DNA from: Duganella sp. BuS-21 | GTDB taxonomy: Bacteria > Pseudomonadota > Gammaproteobacteria > Burkholderiales > Burkholderiaceae_D | DNA: 64,000 nucleotides | Direction of reading: 5' to 3' | Assembly: GCA_041874725.1 (NCBI GenBank) | Contig: CP097466.1 | Location: forward strand, 3,534,001-3,598,000 | In this document: piece by piece, positions 57,504 through 64,000 of the stretch | Numbering within the stretch: position 1 is the first letter of the stretch | How the letters are laid out: every line of letters begins with the position of its first letter | Notes under the pieces: model-generated | Told to the model about the DNA's origin: nothing | The model's input: only the letters and a program-made list of their open reading frames with translations | The model's database searches: none | Position numbers and translations under genes: made by a program

Positions 57504-58376
57504 TCAGCTGTTCATCGCAGTTTTGCTGGCCTCCGCCTCCGTCGCCGCGCTGCGCATTCCCTGAACTGCGAATCCCATATCTTCTGCGAGTGATTTTCCA
57601 GGATATTGAAATGGCACCGGACCATCAGCTTCGGCATGAATAAACTGCTTTACGTAAGGGTCTAAAGACTCGACCATTTGCTTGGGCGTCCCTTGCGCCA
57701 CGACCTTACCTTGGGAAAGAAAGTAAATGTAGTCCGCCATCGCTAACGACTGCTCGACATCGTGTGAGACCATAATGGAGGTCGACCCGAGTGCGCCATT
57801 CAGTGATCGGATCAGATTTGCGATGACCCCTTTGGATATTGGATCGAGACCCGCGTATGGTTCGTCATACATAATGAGCGCCGGGTCGAGAGCAATAGTT
57901 CTGGCTAGCGCCACACGACGTGCCATGCCGCCCGAAATTTCACCAGGTTTCATCTTTGCCGCGTTGCGCAATCCGACAGCATTTAATTTGAGCAGAACCA
58001 TGTCGCGTAGCAAGTCTTCGGGTAATTTGGTGTGCTCGCGCAGGGGGTAGGCGACATTTTCAAATACCGTAAGATCGGTGAACAGCGCACCTTGCTGGAA
58101 CAACATACCCATCTTTCGACGCATGGCGTAAAGGCGCGTGGTATTGCCAGGGTCCAATACCTCGCCATCAACGATGATCTGACCGGACATCGGCGTGAGC
58201 AGTCCACCAATCAAACGCAAGATCGTCGTTTTGCCGGACCCGGATCCGCCCATGATGGCGACTACTTTGCCTCGCGGGAAAGTCATATTGACCCCCGATA
58301 GAATCACCCGTTTGCCATATGCGAAGTTGAGGTCGTGAAGTTCGACCAGGTTGTCGCTGTCATCAGATGGCTTCAT
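57504..58376 (-). CDS. ABC transporter ATP-binding protein, MlaF-like
   Basis: This 290-residue ATPase has Walker A GGSGSGKTT, Q-loop FQQGALFTDLTVFENVAYPLRE, signature ISGGMARRVALARTIALDPALIMYDEP and the switch His in MVSHD. LFQQGALFTDLTVFENVAYPLREHT and the overall sequence are those of MlaF, the phospholipid-transport ATPase. However, no MlaE permease or MlaD gene adjoins, only remnants and envelope genes, so it is an orphan or works with partners elsewhere. A 40-residue C-terminal tail (PVPFQYPGKSLAEDMGF...) is also MlaF-like. Confidence 0.82.
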   Translation of the reverse strand: MKPSDDSDNLVELHDLNFAYGKRVILSGVNMTFPRGKVVAIMGGSGSGKTTILRLIGGLLTPMSGQIIVDGEVLDPGNTTRLYAMRRKMGMLFQQGALFTDLTVFENVAYPLREHTKLPEDLLRDMVLLKLNAVGLRNAAKMKPGEISGGMARRVALARTIALDPALIMYDEPYAGLDPISKGVIANLIRSLNGALGSTSIMVSHDVEQSLAMADYIYFLSQGKVVAQGTPKQMVESLDPYVKQFIHAEADGPVPFQYPGKSLAEDMGFAVQGMRSAATEAEASKTAMNS

Positions 58377-58630
58377 GGCGAATCTCGATTGTGCGGAGAT
58401 ACTCCGGTGCTGGCACGGAACAGTCTGGCGAAAAGCATATCGGTGAAGCCAGCAAGCCGCGACAGTTCACCAAGCGGCTCGGGCTCAGACAGTTGGTCAT
58501 CGATATAGCGACAGGCGCGTTTCAAGCGCCATGGCTGAAGGGGCGGGGTAGGGTGCATGTAGACCAGCATAGCTGGCTGACGGCTACGGTCAGTGTGGTT
58601 CCGCGCTTTTAATCGATTATCGGCGTCCAT
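58373..58630 (-). pseudogene. AraC-family regulator fragment
   Basis: The peptide PWRLKRACRYIDDQLSEPEPLGELSRLAGFTDMLFARLFRASTGVSPH is the first helix-turn-helix of an AraC DNA-binding domain. It stops right after VSPH, where a normal protein would continue with the second helix-turn-helix. Both flanks are missing, so this is an internal remnant abutting the MlaF-like gene. Confidence 0.65.
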
Positions 58631-58864
58631 GGCAAAGCAGTGGAGCTGCGCTTAGAGAAGCTATGGTCGCAGAACATCGCTATCACGACGCGACTGGTCG
58701 ATACGGTATCGACGCCGATGCTGCTCAGGACAGTCGTTGCAGGCACTATTGATCCGGCGCGGCTGATCACCCATCACTACAAATTCAAGGAAATGTTAGC
58801 GGCCTACGATACCTTGGGTCGTGCTGCCGACACTGGCGCGCTCAACGTCATTATCGAGACCTGA
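58613..58864 (+). pseudogene. C-terminal fragment of a zinc-type alcohol dehydrogenase
   Basis: The frame reads GVHGKAVELRLEKLWSQNIAITTRLVDTVSTPMLLRTVVAG, then FKEMLAAYDTLGRAADTGALNVIIET. This is the C-terminal about 75-80 residues of the COG1063 zinc-dependent alcohol dehydrogenase family. The NAD-binding and zinc-binding parts are absent upstream. It is convergent with dnaK and adjoins the AraC fragment, marking an old rearrangement point. Confidence 0.7.
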
Positions 58865-58901
58865 GGCGCCAGCTTGAAGGGGCTGGTCAAGCCCCGCGAA
58901 T

Positions 58902-60788
58902 TCAGCGGCCAACATCCTTGTATTCAGCATCCAGTGGCTCCTCTTCAAGGGGGGACTCGGCCTTTTGAGGTTGGGATGCCGACTTCGTCTGCAACGCAAG
59001 CGCAGCCCGGGACAAAGCCTCGGCGCGCGCCTCGATCTGCGCCACAACACCTCCATCTAGTGCCGCTTGTAATTCAATGATCAACACTTCGACAGCGCGA
59101 GCGTCTTCACGATCCGCCGTCTTTCCTAGCCCCACCAAGGTTTTTCGCACCGAGTGTATTTCCGCTTCGCCCTTGTTGCGCGCCTCGGCCAGCAGTCTCT
59201 GCACGTGGTCTGCTGCAGCGTTCTGTTCGGCATCTTGAACCATGTTACGGATTTCCTGCTCCGTTAGTCCTGAATTGGCCTTGATGGTGATACGGTTTTC
59301 CTTACCGCTCGCTTTATCCTTCGCGCCCACGTGCAGGATACCGTTGGCGTCAATATCGAAACTGACGTCGATCTGCGGCGTGCCGCGCGCCGACGGAGGG
59401 ATACCCTCAAGGTTGAATTCGCCCAGCGCTTTATTGCCTGCGGCAATCTCGCGTTCGCCCTGGAAAACCTTGATCGTGACCGCTGGCTGATTGTCTTCCG
59501 CAGTAGAAAATACCTGGCTAAATTTGGTCGGGATAGTGGTGTTTTTTACGATCATCTTGGTCATGACGCCACCCATCGTTTCAATACCCAAGGACAGCGG
59601 CGTCACATCGAGCAGCAACAAGTCTTGCCGATCACCAGACAACACCGAGCCTTGGATCGCGGCGCCAACCGCAACCGCCTCATCTGGGTTGACGTCCTTG
59701 CGCGGGTCTTTACCAAAGAATTCTTTGACCTTTTGCTGTACCTTCGGCATGCGCGTCATGCCACCGACCAGAATGATATCGTCGATTGCTTCGACCTTGA
59801 TGCCGGCGTCGGTTATCGCCGTGCGGCACGGAGCGATGGTTGCTTCGATCAGGTCATCGACCAGCGATTCCAGCTTGGCGCGGGTCATCGTCATGCTCAG
59901 GTGGACCGGGGCACCGTTCGCCATCGCGATGTAAGGCTCATTGATATCGGTCTGCTGCGCGGACGATAATTCGATCTTGGCGCGTTCAGCAGATGCCTTG
60001 ATACGCTGCAAGGCAATCGGGTCTTTCTTCAGGTCGAGGCCATGCTGCCGTTTGAAGTCGTCAATGATGTAATCGATAATGCGCTGATCAAAGTCTTCTC
60101 CCCCAAGGAAAGTATCGCCATTGGTCGACAGCACCTCGAACTGTTTTTCTCCATCCAGTACGGCGATTTCGATAAGGGAGACATCGAATGTGCCACCGCC
60201 CAAATCGTAGACCGCAATCTTGCGATCGCCCTTTTGGTTTTTATCCATGCCAAAGGCCAGCGCCGCCGCTGTCGGCTCATTGATGATCCGCTTGACATCG
60301 AGTCCAGCAATACGTCCTGCGTCTTTTGTGGCCTGCCGTTGGGCATCGTTAAAATAGGCTGGCACCGTGATCACCGCCTCGGTCACCTTATCGCCCAGAT
60401 AGTCCTCGGCGGTTTGCTTCATTTTGCGCAGTACCTCCGCCGAGATCTGCGGCGGTGCCATTTTCCTGTCGCGCACGCTGATCCAAGCGTCGCCGTTGTC
60501 AGCCTTTACAATCTGAAACGGCATGAGACCAATGTCTTTTTGAACTTCTTTTTCATCATATTTGCGCCCGATTAGGCGCTTCACAGCAAATAGCGTGTTT
60601 TTCGGATTAGTGACCGCCTGACGTTTAGCAGTCGCACCCACAAGTATCTCACCGTCCTGCTGGTAAGCGATGATCGACGGCGTGGTTCGCGCGCCCTCTG
60701 CATTTTCAATGACTTTTGGCTGGCCATTTTCCATGACAGCTACACAAGAGTTAGTGGTGCCTAAATCGATTCCGATAATTTTGCTCAT
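58902..60788 (-). CDS. dnaK: accessory Hsp70 chaperone DnaK
   Basis: This 628-residue Hsp70 has the actin-like ATPase domain ([46 protein letters not shown]), the linker [19 protein letters not shown] and the substrate-binding beta domain and lid. No dnaJ or grpE gene is adjacent and the neighbours are BON, MaoC/Pta and Crp/Fnr genes, so it is probably a second, island-borne copy rather than the housekeeping one. The C-terminus ends [14 protein letters not shown], slightly divergent from the usual DAEFEEVKD. Confidence 0.88.
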   Translation of the reverse strand: MSKIIGIDLGTTNSCVAVMENGQPKVIENAEGARTTPSIIAYQQDGEILVGATAKRQAVTNPKNTLFAVKRLIGRKYDEKEVQKDIGLMPFQIVKADNGDAWISVRDRKMAPPQISAEVLRKMKQTAEDYLGDKVTEAVITVPAYFNDAQRQATKDAGRIAGLDVKRIINEPTAAALAFGMDKNQKGDRKIAVYDLGGGTFDVSLIEIAVLDGEKQFEVLSTNGDTFLGGEDFDQRIIDYIIDDFKRQHGLDLKKDPIALQRIKASAERAKIELSSAQQTDINEPYIAMANGAPVHLSMTMTRAKLESLVDDLIEATIAPCRTAITDAGIKVEAIDDIILVGGMTRMPKVQQKVKEFFGKDPRKDVNPDEAVAVGAAIQGSVLSGDRQDLLLLDVTPLSLGIETMGGVMTKMIVKNTTIPTKFSQVFSTAEDNQPAVTIKVFQGEREIAAGNKALGEFNLEGIPPSARGTPQIDVSFDIDANGILHVGAKDKASGKENRITIKANSGLTEQEIRNMVQDAEQNAAADHVQRLLAEARNKGEAEIHSVRKTLVGLGKTADREDARAVEVLIIELQAALDGGVVAQIEARAEALSRAALALQTKSASQPQKAESPLEEEPLDAEYKDVGR

Positions 60789-60881
60789 GATGGTAACTTT
60801 CTAAAGAAGGAGAATTGCTACGGCAGACTGTCGATCTGTCTGCGACGCGCCGAAGGCCGTTGCGGAGGGGGGCTGCAACGT

Positions 60882-61052
60882 TCACGGCTGCGGCCTGAGC
60901 TTATTGCGTGCCAATAGCAAGGCGATCGCACAGGCGCCGAGCCGCGCCGGGGTCCGATCGGCGCGGCTGGGCAGCATGATCGGAACGCGTGCACCGAGAA
61001 CGATACCTGCCATCTGCGCGCCAGACAGATATTCGAGTTGCTTCGCCAGCAT
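60882..61052 (-). pseudogene. C-terminal remnant of a phosphate acetyl/butyryltransferase
   Basis: The frame MLAKQLEYLSGAQMAGIVLGARVPIMLPSRADRTPARLGACAIALLLARNKLRPQ is the last about 55 residues of a Pta-type domain. It begins eight bases after the MaoC-like gene stop, in a different frame. Known bifunctional enoyl-CoA hydratase/phosphate acetyltransferase proteins have a MaoC domain followed by a full Pta domain of about 300 residues, so most of the Pta domain has been deleted here. Confidence 0.7.
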
Positions 61053-61060
61053 ACTGCCGG

Positions 61061-61549
61061 CTACCCGGCGCCAGCCTTCAGTGTTTCGTCCAAAGGCAGG
61101 CGCACGCTTTCTCGCTCGACCTTCTCGGTTGGCGCAATAACGATGGCGTTGCCGGCAACCACAGCTTCGTTGCGCTGATTCACGATGCGACAGGCGAGGC
61201 TTACGGACTGCAGCACGGGATCCATGTTCTCAACCACGACCGTAACGGCGACTTGATCACCAATCGCCACCGGTACCAGGAAGTCCAGAGACTGGTGCAG
61301 CAGAATCGTCCCTGGTCCGGGCAGCTGCGTTCCCAGTACCGTTGAGATCAGCGCTCCGCCCCACATACCATGCGCGACGAGCTGGTGAAAACGATCGCCA
61401 GCGGCCCATGCCGGGTCCATGTTGACTGGGTTAAGATCGCCCGACATCAACGCAAACAATTCGATATCCTGCTTTGTCAGAGTACGGCTTAGCGAAGCAC
61501 AGTCGCCAGATTTTATTTCTGCGAAGGGATGGTTGGTGAGCAGCGTCAT
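61061..61549 (-). CDS. MaoC-like (R)-hydratase domain protein, truncated from a bifunctional form
   Basis: This 162-residue hot-dog-fold protein contains DIELFALMSGDLNPVNMDPAWAAGDRFHQLVAHGMWGGALISTVLGTQLPGPGTI. It carries the MaoC/PhaJ hydratase signature with the catalytic Asp and His. In related bacteria this domain is the N-terminal part of an enoyl-CoA hydratase/phosphate acetyltransferase. A Pta remnant directly downstream in another frame shows that this copy has lost the rest, but the hydratase domain itself is intact and may still work alone. Confidence 0.72.
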   Translation of the reverse strand: MTLLTNHPFAEIKSGDCASLSRTLTKQDIELFALMSGDLNPVNMDPAWAAGDRFHQLVAHGMWGGALISTVLGTQLPGPGTILLHQSLDFLVPVAIGDQVAVTVVVENMDPVLQSVSLACRIVNQRNEAVVAGNAIVIAPTEKVERESVRLPLDETLKAGAG

Positions 61550-61577
61550 GGCGGTCTTCCTGGCCACGATTACGTCA

Positions 61578-62228
61578 TCACACGACGGTGAGTTCGTCAA
61601 TGACGTTGTGTACGCCAGCGGCGCTCCAGGCCGCGTTGCGGGCCAGGTCGCGCTCGGTCCAGCTGGGCACGACGCCGGTGAGCGTGACGTCCGCTCCGTG
61701 TACCGATACCGCAATCTTCCGAGCGTCTTGATGAGCTTGGCGCTTTAAAGATGCCTCGATCTGCGCCTGTACTGCGACCGGACTAACGGTTTGCTTGATG
61801 AGAATCTGATTGCTGACACCGGTGACACCCATTAAATAGCGCACCGCCAGGATGGCCGCATCTCGTTGATAGGTCCACGATACCTGGCCGGTCAGCGTCA
61901 CATAGCCTTTCTCAACCAGTACATGCACGCTATCCTTGGGCACCGATATCGACCACTGCAGGGAATTTTCAACAGTACGGGCGATATCGACGTCGTCACG
62001 CTTGCTGGAACCCGGCAGCCGAACATCCATTTCAATGGCCAGAGCACGTACCCCGCCGACCCTTTGGGCGGCGCGTTCGGCATCCCATTTTTCAGCATAG
62101 CTCTCCACATGGCCAGCGAGAGTGACTATGCCGTCGTCGACCTCGACGCCTATGCCTGCGGCATTCACTGCTGGTTCCCATTCGAGTTCGGCCAATACGT
62201 CCTGCTGTATTTGATGATCGGTTTTCAT
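61578..62228 (-). CDS. triple BON-domain protein
   Basis: This 216-residue protein has three BON domains in a row (about 1-70, 75-145, 148-216), each with a pattern such as GIEVDDGIVTLAGHVESYAEKWDAERAAQRVGGVRAL. BON domains bind phospholipid or other envelope partners and are common in stress loci. No signal peptide is visible, so it may be cytoplasmic. It is the 5' gene of the minus-strand group BON-MaoC-(Pta)-DnaK and is divergent from the hypothetical gene at 62471. Confidence 0.8.
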   Translation of the reverse strand: MKTDHQIQQDVLAELEWEPAVNAAGIGVEVDDGIVTLAGHVESYAEKWDAERAAQRVGGVRALAIEMDVRLPGSSKRDDVDIARTVENSLQWSISVPKDSVHVLVEKGYVTLTGQVSWTYQRDAAILAVRYLMGVTGVSNQILIKQTVSPVAVQAQIEASLKRQAHQDARKIAVSVHGADVTLTGVVPSWTERDLARNAAWSAAGVHNVIDELTVV

Positions 62229-62470
62229 GATATGCCTTCGTTGATTAGGTGAAGCTACAGCATGCGCCGGTGGAACTGATGGATCTGTGTGCCTTCGCTC
62301 TTTCACGTCCGAGGCTGATATTAAATGCGCTTCGTCGCAGACGTACATACTGGTCAATTATCGGCGGTCAGTGCGCGAAGCCGCACAGATCATCCTGGGG
62401 GCGATGACCGACGATTGCTTAAGCAAGGCGCGACATTGCGTCGGCGATTGACAACCTTGATAGGACGCCC

Positions 62471-62926
62471 ATGAACGACCGAGAAAGAACACCGCCAGAG
62501 GGCCCTGGGGCGCTACGGTATATCCCCACCCCAAGCAACACGACGTCGGCAGCGCTGCAGCGCGTCGAAGACGCCCTCGACGAGGGATTGGATGAAAGCT
62601 TTCCAGCAAGCGATCCGCTGGCCATTGACACTAGGCGGCCGGATCAAAGGCAGCGCATCAAAGAGGGATTGCGCGCCATGCACGCGCTGGACATCAATTG
62701 TCTCGTCGAATATGAAAGTTTCATTATTGAGCTTAATGCGGAACTGCGGGATTCCCAATGGTTCCCGGAATTCCAGATATGTAAAGGCACTCAGGTAGTC
62801 TCGCCATGGCAAGCGCCAGCCACATTAGCGTCTGCAACCAAACAACGCGCGATTGAAGCCGCAGCAGCCAGCGCGATTGCCGACATCCGAGGTGGTCTGG
62901 CGACCACGTTCGCGGATGCCCCTTGA
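62471..62926 (+). CDS. uncharacterised protein with DESFPASDP motif
   Basis: This 151-residue protein is of unknown function. The segment ALQRVEDALDEGLDESFPASDPLAIDTRR contains the widespread short DESFPASDP motif found in small stress-island proteins. The C-terminal half (INCLVEYESFIIELNAELRDSQWFPEFQI) may form a small folded domain. The Gly/Pro-rich start looks disordered. It is divergent from the BON gene with a 242-base gap that must hold both promoters. Confidence 0.55.
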   Translation: MNDRERTPPEGPGALRYIPTPSNTTSAALQRVEDALDEGLDESFPASDPLAIDTRRPDQRQRIKEGLRAMHALDINCLVEYESFIIELNAELRDSQWFPEFQICKGTQVVSPWQAPATLASATKQRAIEAAAASAIADIRGGLATTFADAP

Positions 62927-63126
62927 AATGGGAAACAGCGCTGCACGGCAGATCAGCTTCGACTGGGCGAAAGCACAAACCTATCAAGGTGGAATCGGGC
63001 GATGTGCGTAGGAGCGCAAGCGGTATCCACCACGTAGATTTTTGGCCGTGAGGTAGCGCACGGACGTGGGGAAATTAGGGGGCCATGGTGAAGGTCAGAC
63101 TATCGACCTCACCCCAAGGAGCTCTC
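62927..63126. other. intergenic region before the Crp/Fnr gene
   Basis: Two hundred bases with no credible gene. It includes the Crp/Fnr gene leader and an AAGGAG at 63115-63120. No clear FNR-type palindrome was found by eye. Confidence 0.3.
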
Positions 63127-63984
63127 ATGAGTTCACCACTCGATCCCGTTCAGAATCGCCTTTTAGCCGAACTGGAGCTGGCGGAATTTCATCGCCTTTT
63201 CCCGCACCTTGAGTTAGTCAAACTGGTGCGCAAGGATGTCTTATATCAAGCTGGGGGAAAAATGTTCTACGTTTACTTTCCCACCAGCGCAACAATCTCC
63301 ATCGACTACGTCCTTGAAAATGGCGGAACCTCAGAAATAGCCAGCATTGGCAACGAGGGTATGCTGGGTATCTCGCTTTTCATGGGCGGACTAAACGCCC
63401 ACAGCCGCGCTGTCGTTCAGCTTGACGGATATGCGTTCCGGCTGAGCGCTCAGCGTCTCATGGATGAGTTTTACCATAAAGGGCCGCTGCTGCGCCTGTT
63501 GTTACGCTACGCCCAGGCACGCTTGACCATGGTGTCACAACTGGCCGTGTGCAACAGCCATCACACCACGGAGCAACGGCTCTGTCGGTGGTTATTGCAA
63601 ACGCTCGACCGTTCGCTGTCGAGTGAACTCCCGATCACCCAAGAAGCAATCGGCGCGATTTTGGGAGTACGACGCGAGGGTATCACCGAGGCCACTGGGC
63701 GCCTTCAAATGGCCGGAGTCGTCAAATGGCGGCGCGGGCATGTTAACGTGCTCAGTCGCGAAGGCCTGAATGAACGCGTCTGTGAGTGCTACGAGGTGGT
63801 TTGTAGTGCCACGACGCGTCTGGCGACAAAGCTCGGCCCTGAGTTTGCACTAGGCAAGCCACCATGGCGAGAAAGAAATCTACTCGTGTCGCGTCGTGCG
63901 GTGGGCACCGATCGCCGGAAACATGACAGTGCTGCTGACGATGCAGTTGAAGAGTCTCAACTTGAAGAACTCCACAGAGAGTGA
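63127..63984 (+). CDS. Crp/Fnr-family transcriptional regulator
   Basis: This 285-residue protein has an N-terminal cyclic-nucleotide-binding-like beta-roll (VRKDVLYQAGGKMFYVYFPTSATISIDYVLENGGTSEIASIGNEGMLGISLFMGG). A long dimerisation helix follows and then a winged helix (LPITQEAIGAILGVRREGITEATGRLQMAGVVKWRRGHVNVLSREGL). The N-terminal cysteine cluster of true FNR is absent, so it is not an iron-sulfur oxygen sensor of that type; the effector is unknown. ATG 63127 follows AAGGAG and is preferred over one 42 bases upstream. It is the likely regulator of this stress island. Confidence 0.82.
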   Translation: MSSPLDPVQNRLLAELELAEFHRLFPHLELVKLVRKDVLYQAGGKMFYVYFPTSATISIDYVLENGGTSEIASIGNEGMLGISLFMGGLNAHSRAVVQLDGYAFRLSAQRLMDEFYHKGPLLRLLLRYAQARLTMVSQLAVCNSHHTTEQRLCRWLLQTLDRSLSSELPITQEAIGAILGVRREGITEATGRLQMAGVVKWRRGHVNVLSREGLNERVCECYEVVCSATTRLATKLGPEFALGKPPWRERNLLVSRRAVGTDRRKHDSAADDAVEESQLEELHRE

Positions 63985-64000
63985 CATATTCCATTGCCAT

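Noticed and set aside
58902..60788. Housekeeping dnaK operon
   Set aside because: No grpE or dnaJ flanks it and the neighbours are stress-island genes and remnants.

Overview
The window is a high-GC proteobacterial chromosome segment. The protein content (an Anbu proteasome-like operon, a BenM-controlled ben/cat cluster, OsmC-YcaO fusion, many LysR regulators, GH95 plus TonB receptor) suggests a betaproteobacterium of the Oxalobacteraceae type (Duganella/Massilia/Janthinobacterium-like). That assignment is inference from family content; no rRNA or tRNA gene is visible.

Layout. (1) 1-2524: the 5' end of an unknown exported protein, then a TviB/TviC-type pair making acidic UDP-amino-sugars for a surface polysaccharide. 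(2) 2540-4608: a LysR regulator, a small Sel1-like lipoprotein and a solitary Hpt phosphotransfer protein. (3) 4636-8767: a complete minus-strand Anbu operon (circularly permuted ATP-grasp, alpha-E protein, transglutaminase-like protein, Anbu peptidase), followed by a periplasmic solute-binding protein, a PRC-barrel protein and a DUF455 ferritin-like protein. (4) 11327-21495: benzoate catabolism. A deleted benE, benK and a BenM/CatM-type LysR lie beside one collinear operon catB-catC-catA-benA-benB-benC-benD-pcaD that takes benzoate to 3-oxoadipate. Two paired ATAC-N7-GTAT sites mark the control points.

(5) 21657-47548: the most striking part, an about 25 kb extracellular contractile injection system (eCIS) locus. 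It runs in one direction from a textbook sigma-54 promoter (21659-21674): small leader protein, AAA+ ATPase, 980-residue DUF4157 protein (probable cargo), DUF4255 cap protein, sheath, tube, tail-assembly chaperone with a -1-frame extension, LysM tube/baseplate adaptor, gpD hub, gpV spike, PAAR tip, gp25, two J-type baseplate proteins, a P2 I-like protein and three related proteins that may form fibres or decorations. One of these carries a regularly spaced HxH series resembling metal-binding phage needles. A convergent sigma-54 activator with a degenerate receiver domain closes the locus. No tape-measure protein was recognised.

(6) 47793-55743: OsmC-YcaO protein, a GH95 alpha-fucosidase-like enzyme and a TonB-dependent receptor. 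(7) 55758-64000: a segment that looks less GC-rich by eye and contains several gene remnants (transporter start, AraC middle, alcohol dehydrogenase C-terminus, phosphotransacetylase C-terminus) among intact genes for an L,D-transpeptidase-like protein, a PRC-barrel protein, a lone MlaF-like ATPase, an accessory DnaK, a MaoC-domain protein, a triple-BON protein and a Crp/Fnr regulator. It reads as a partly decayed, probably acquired stress island.
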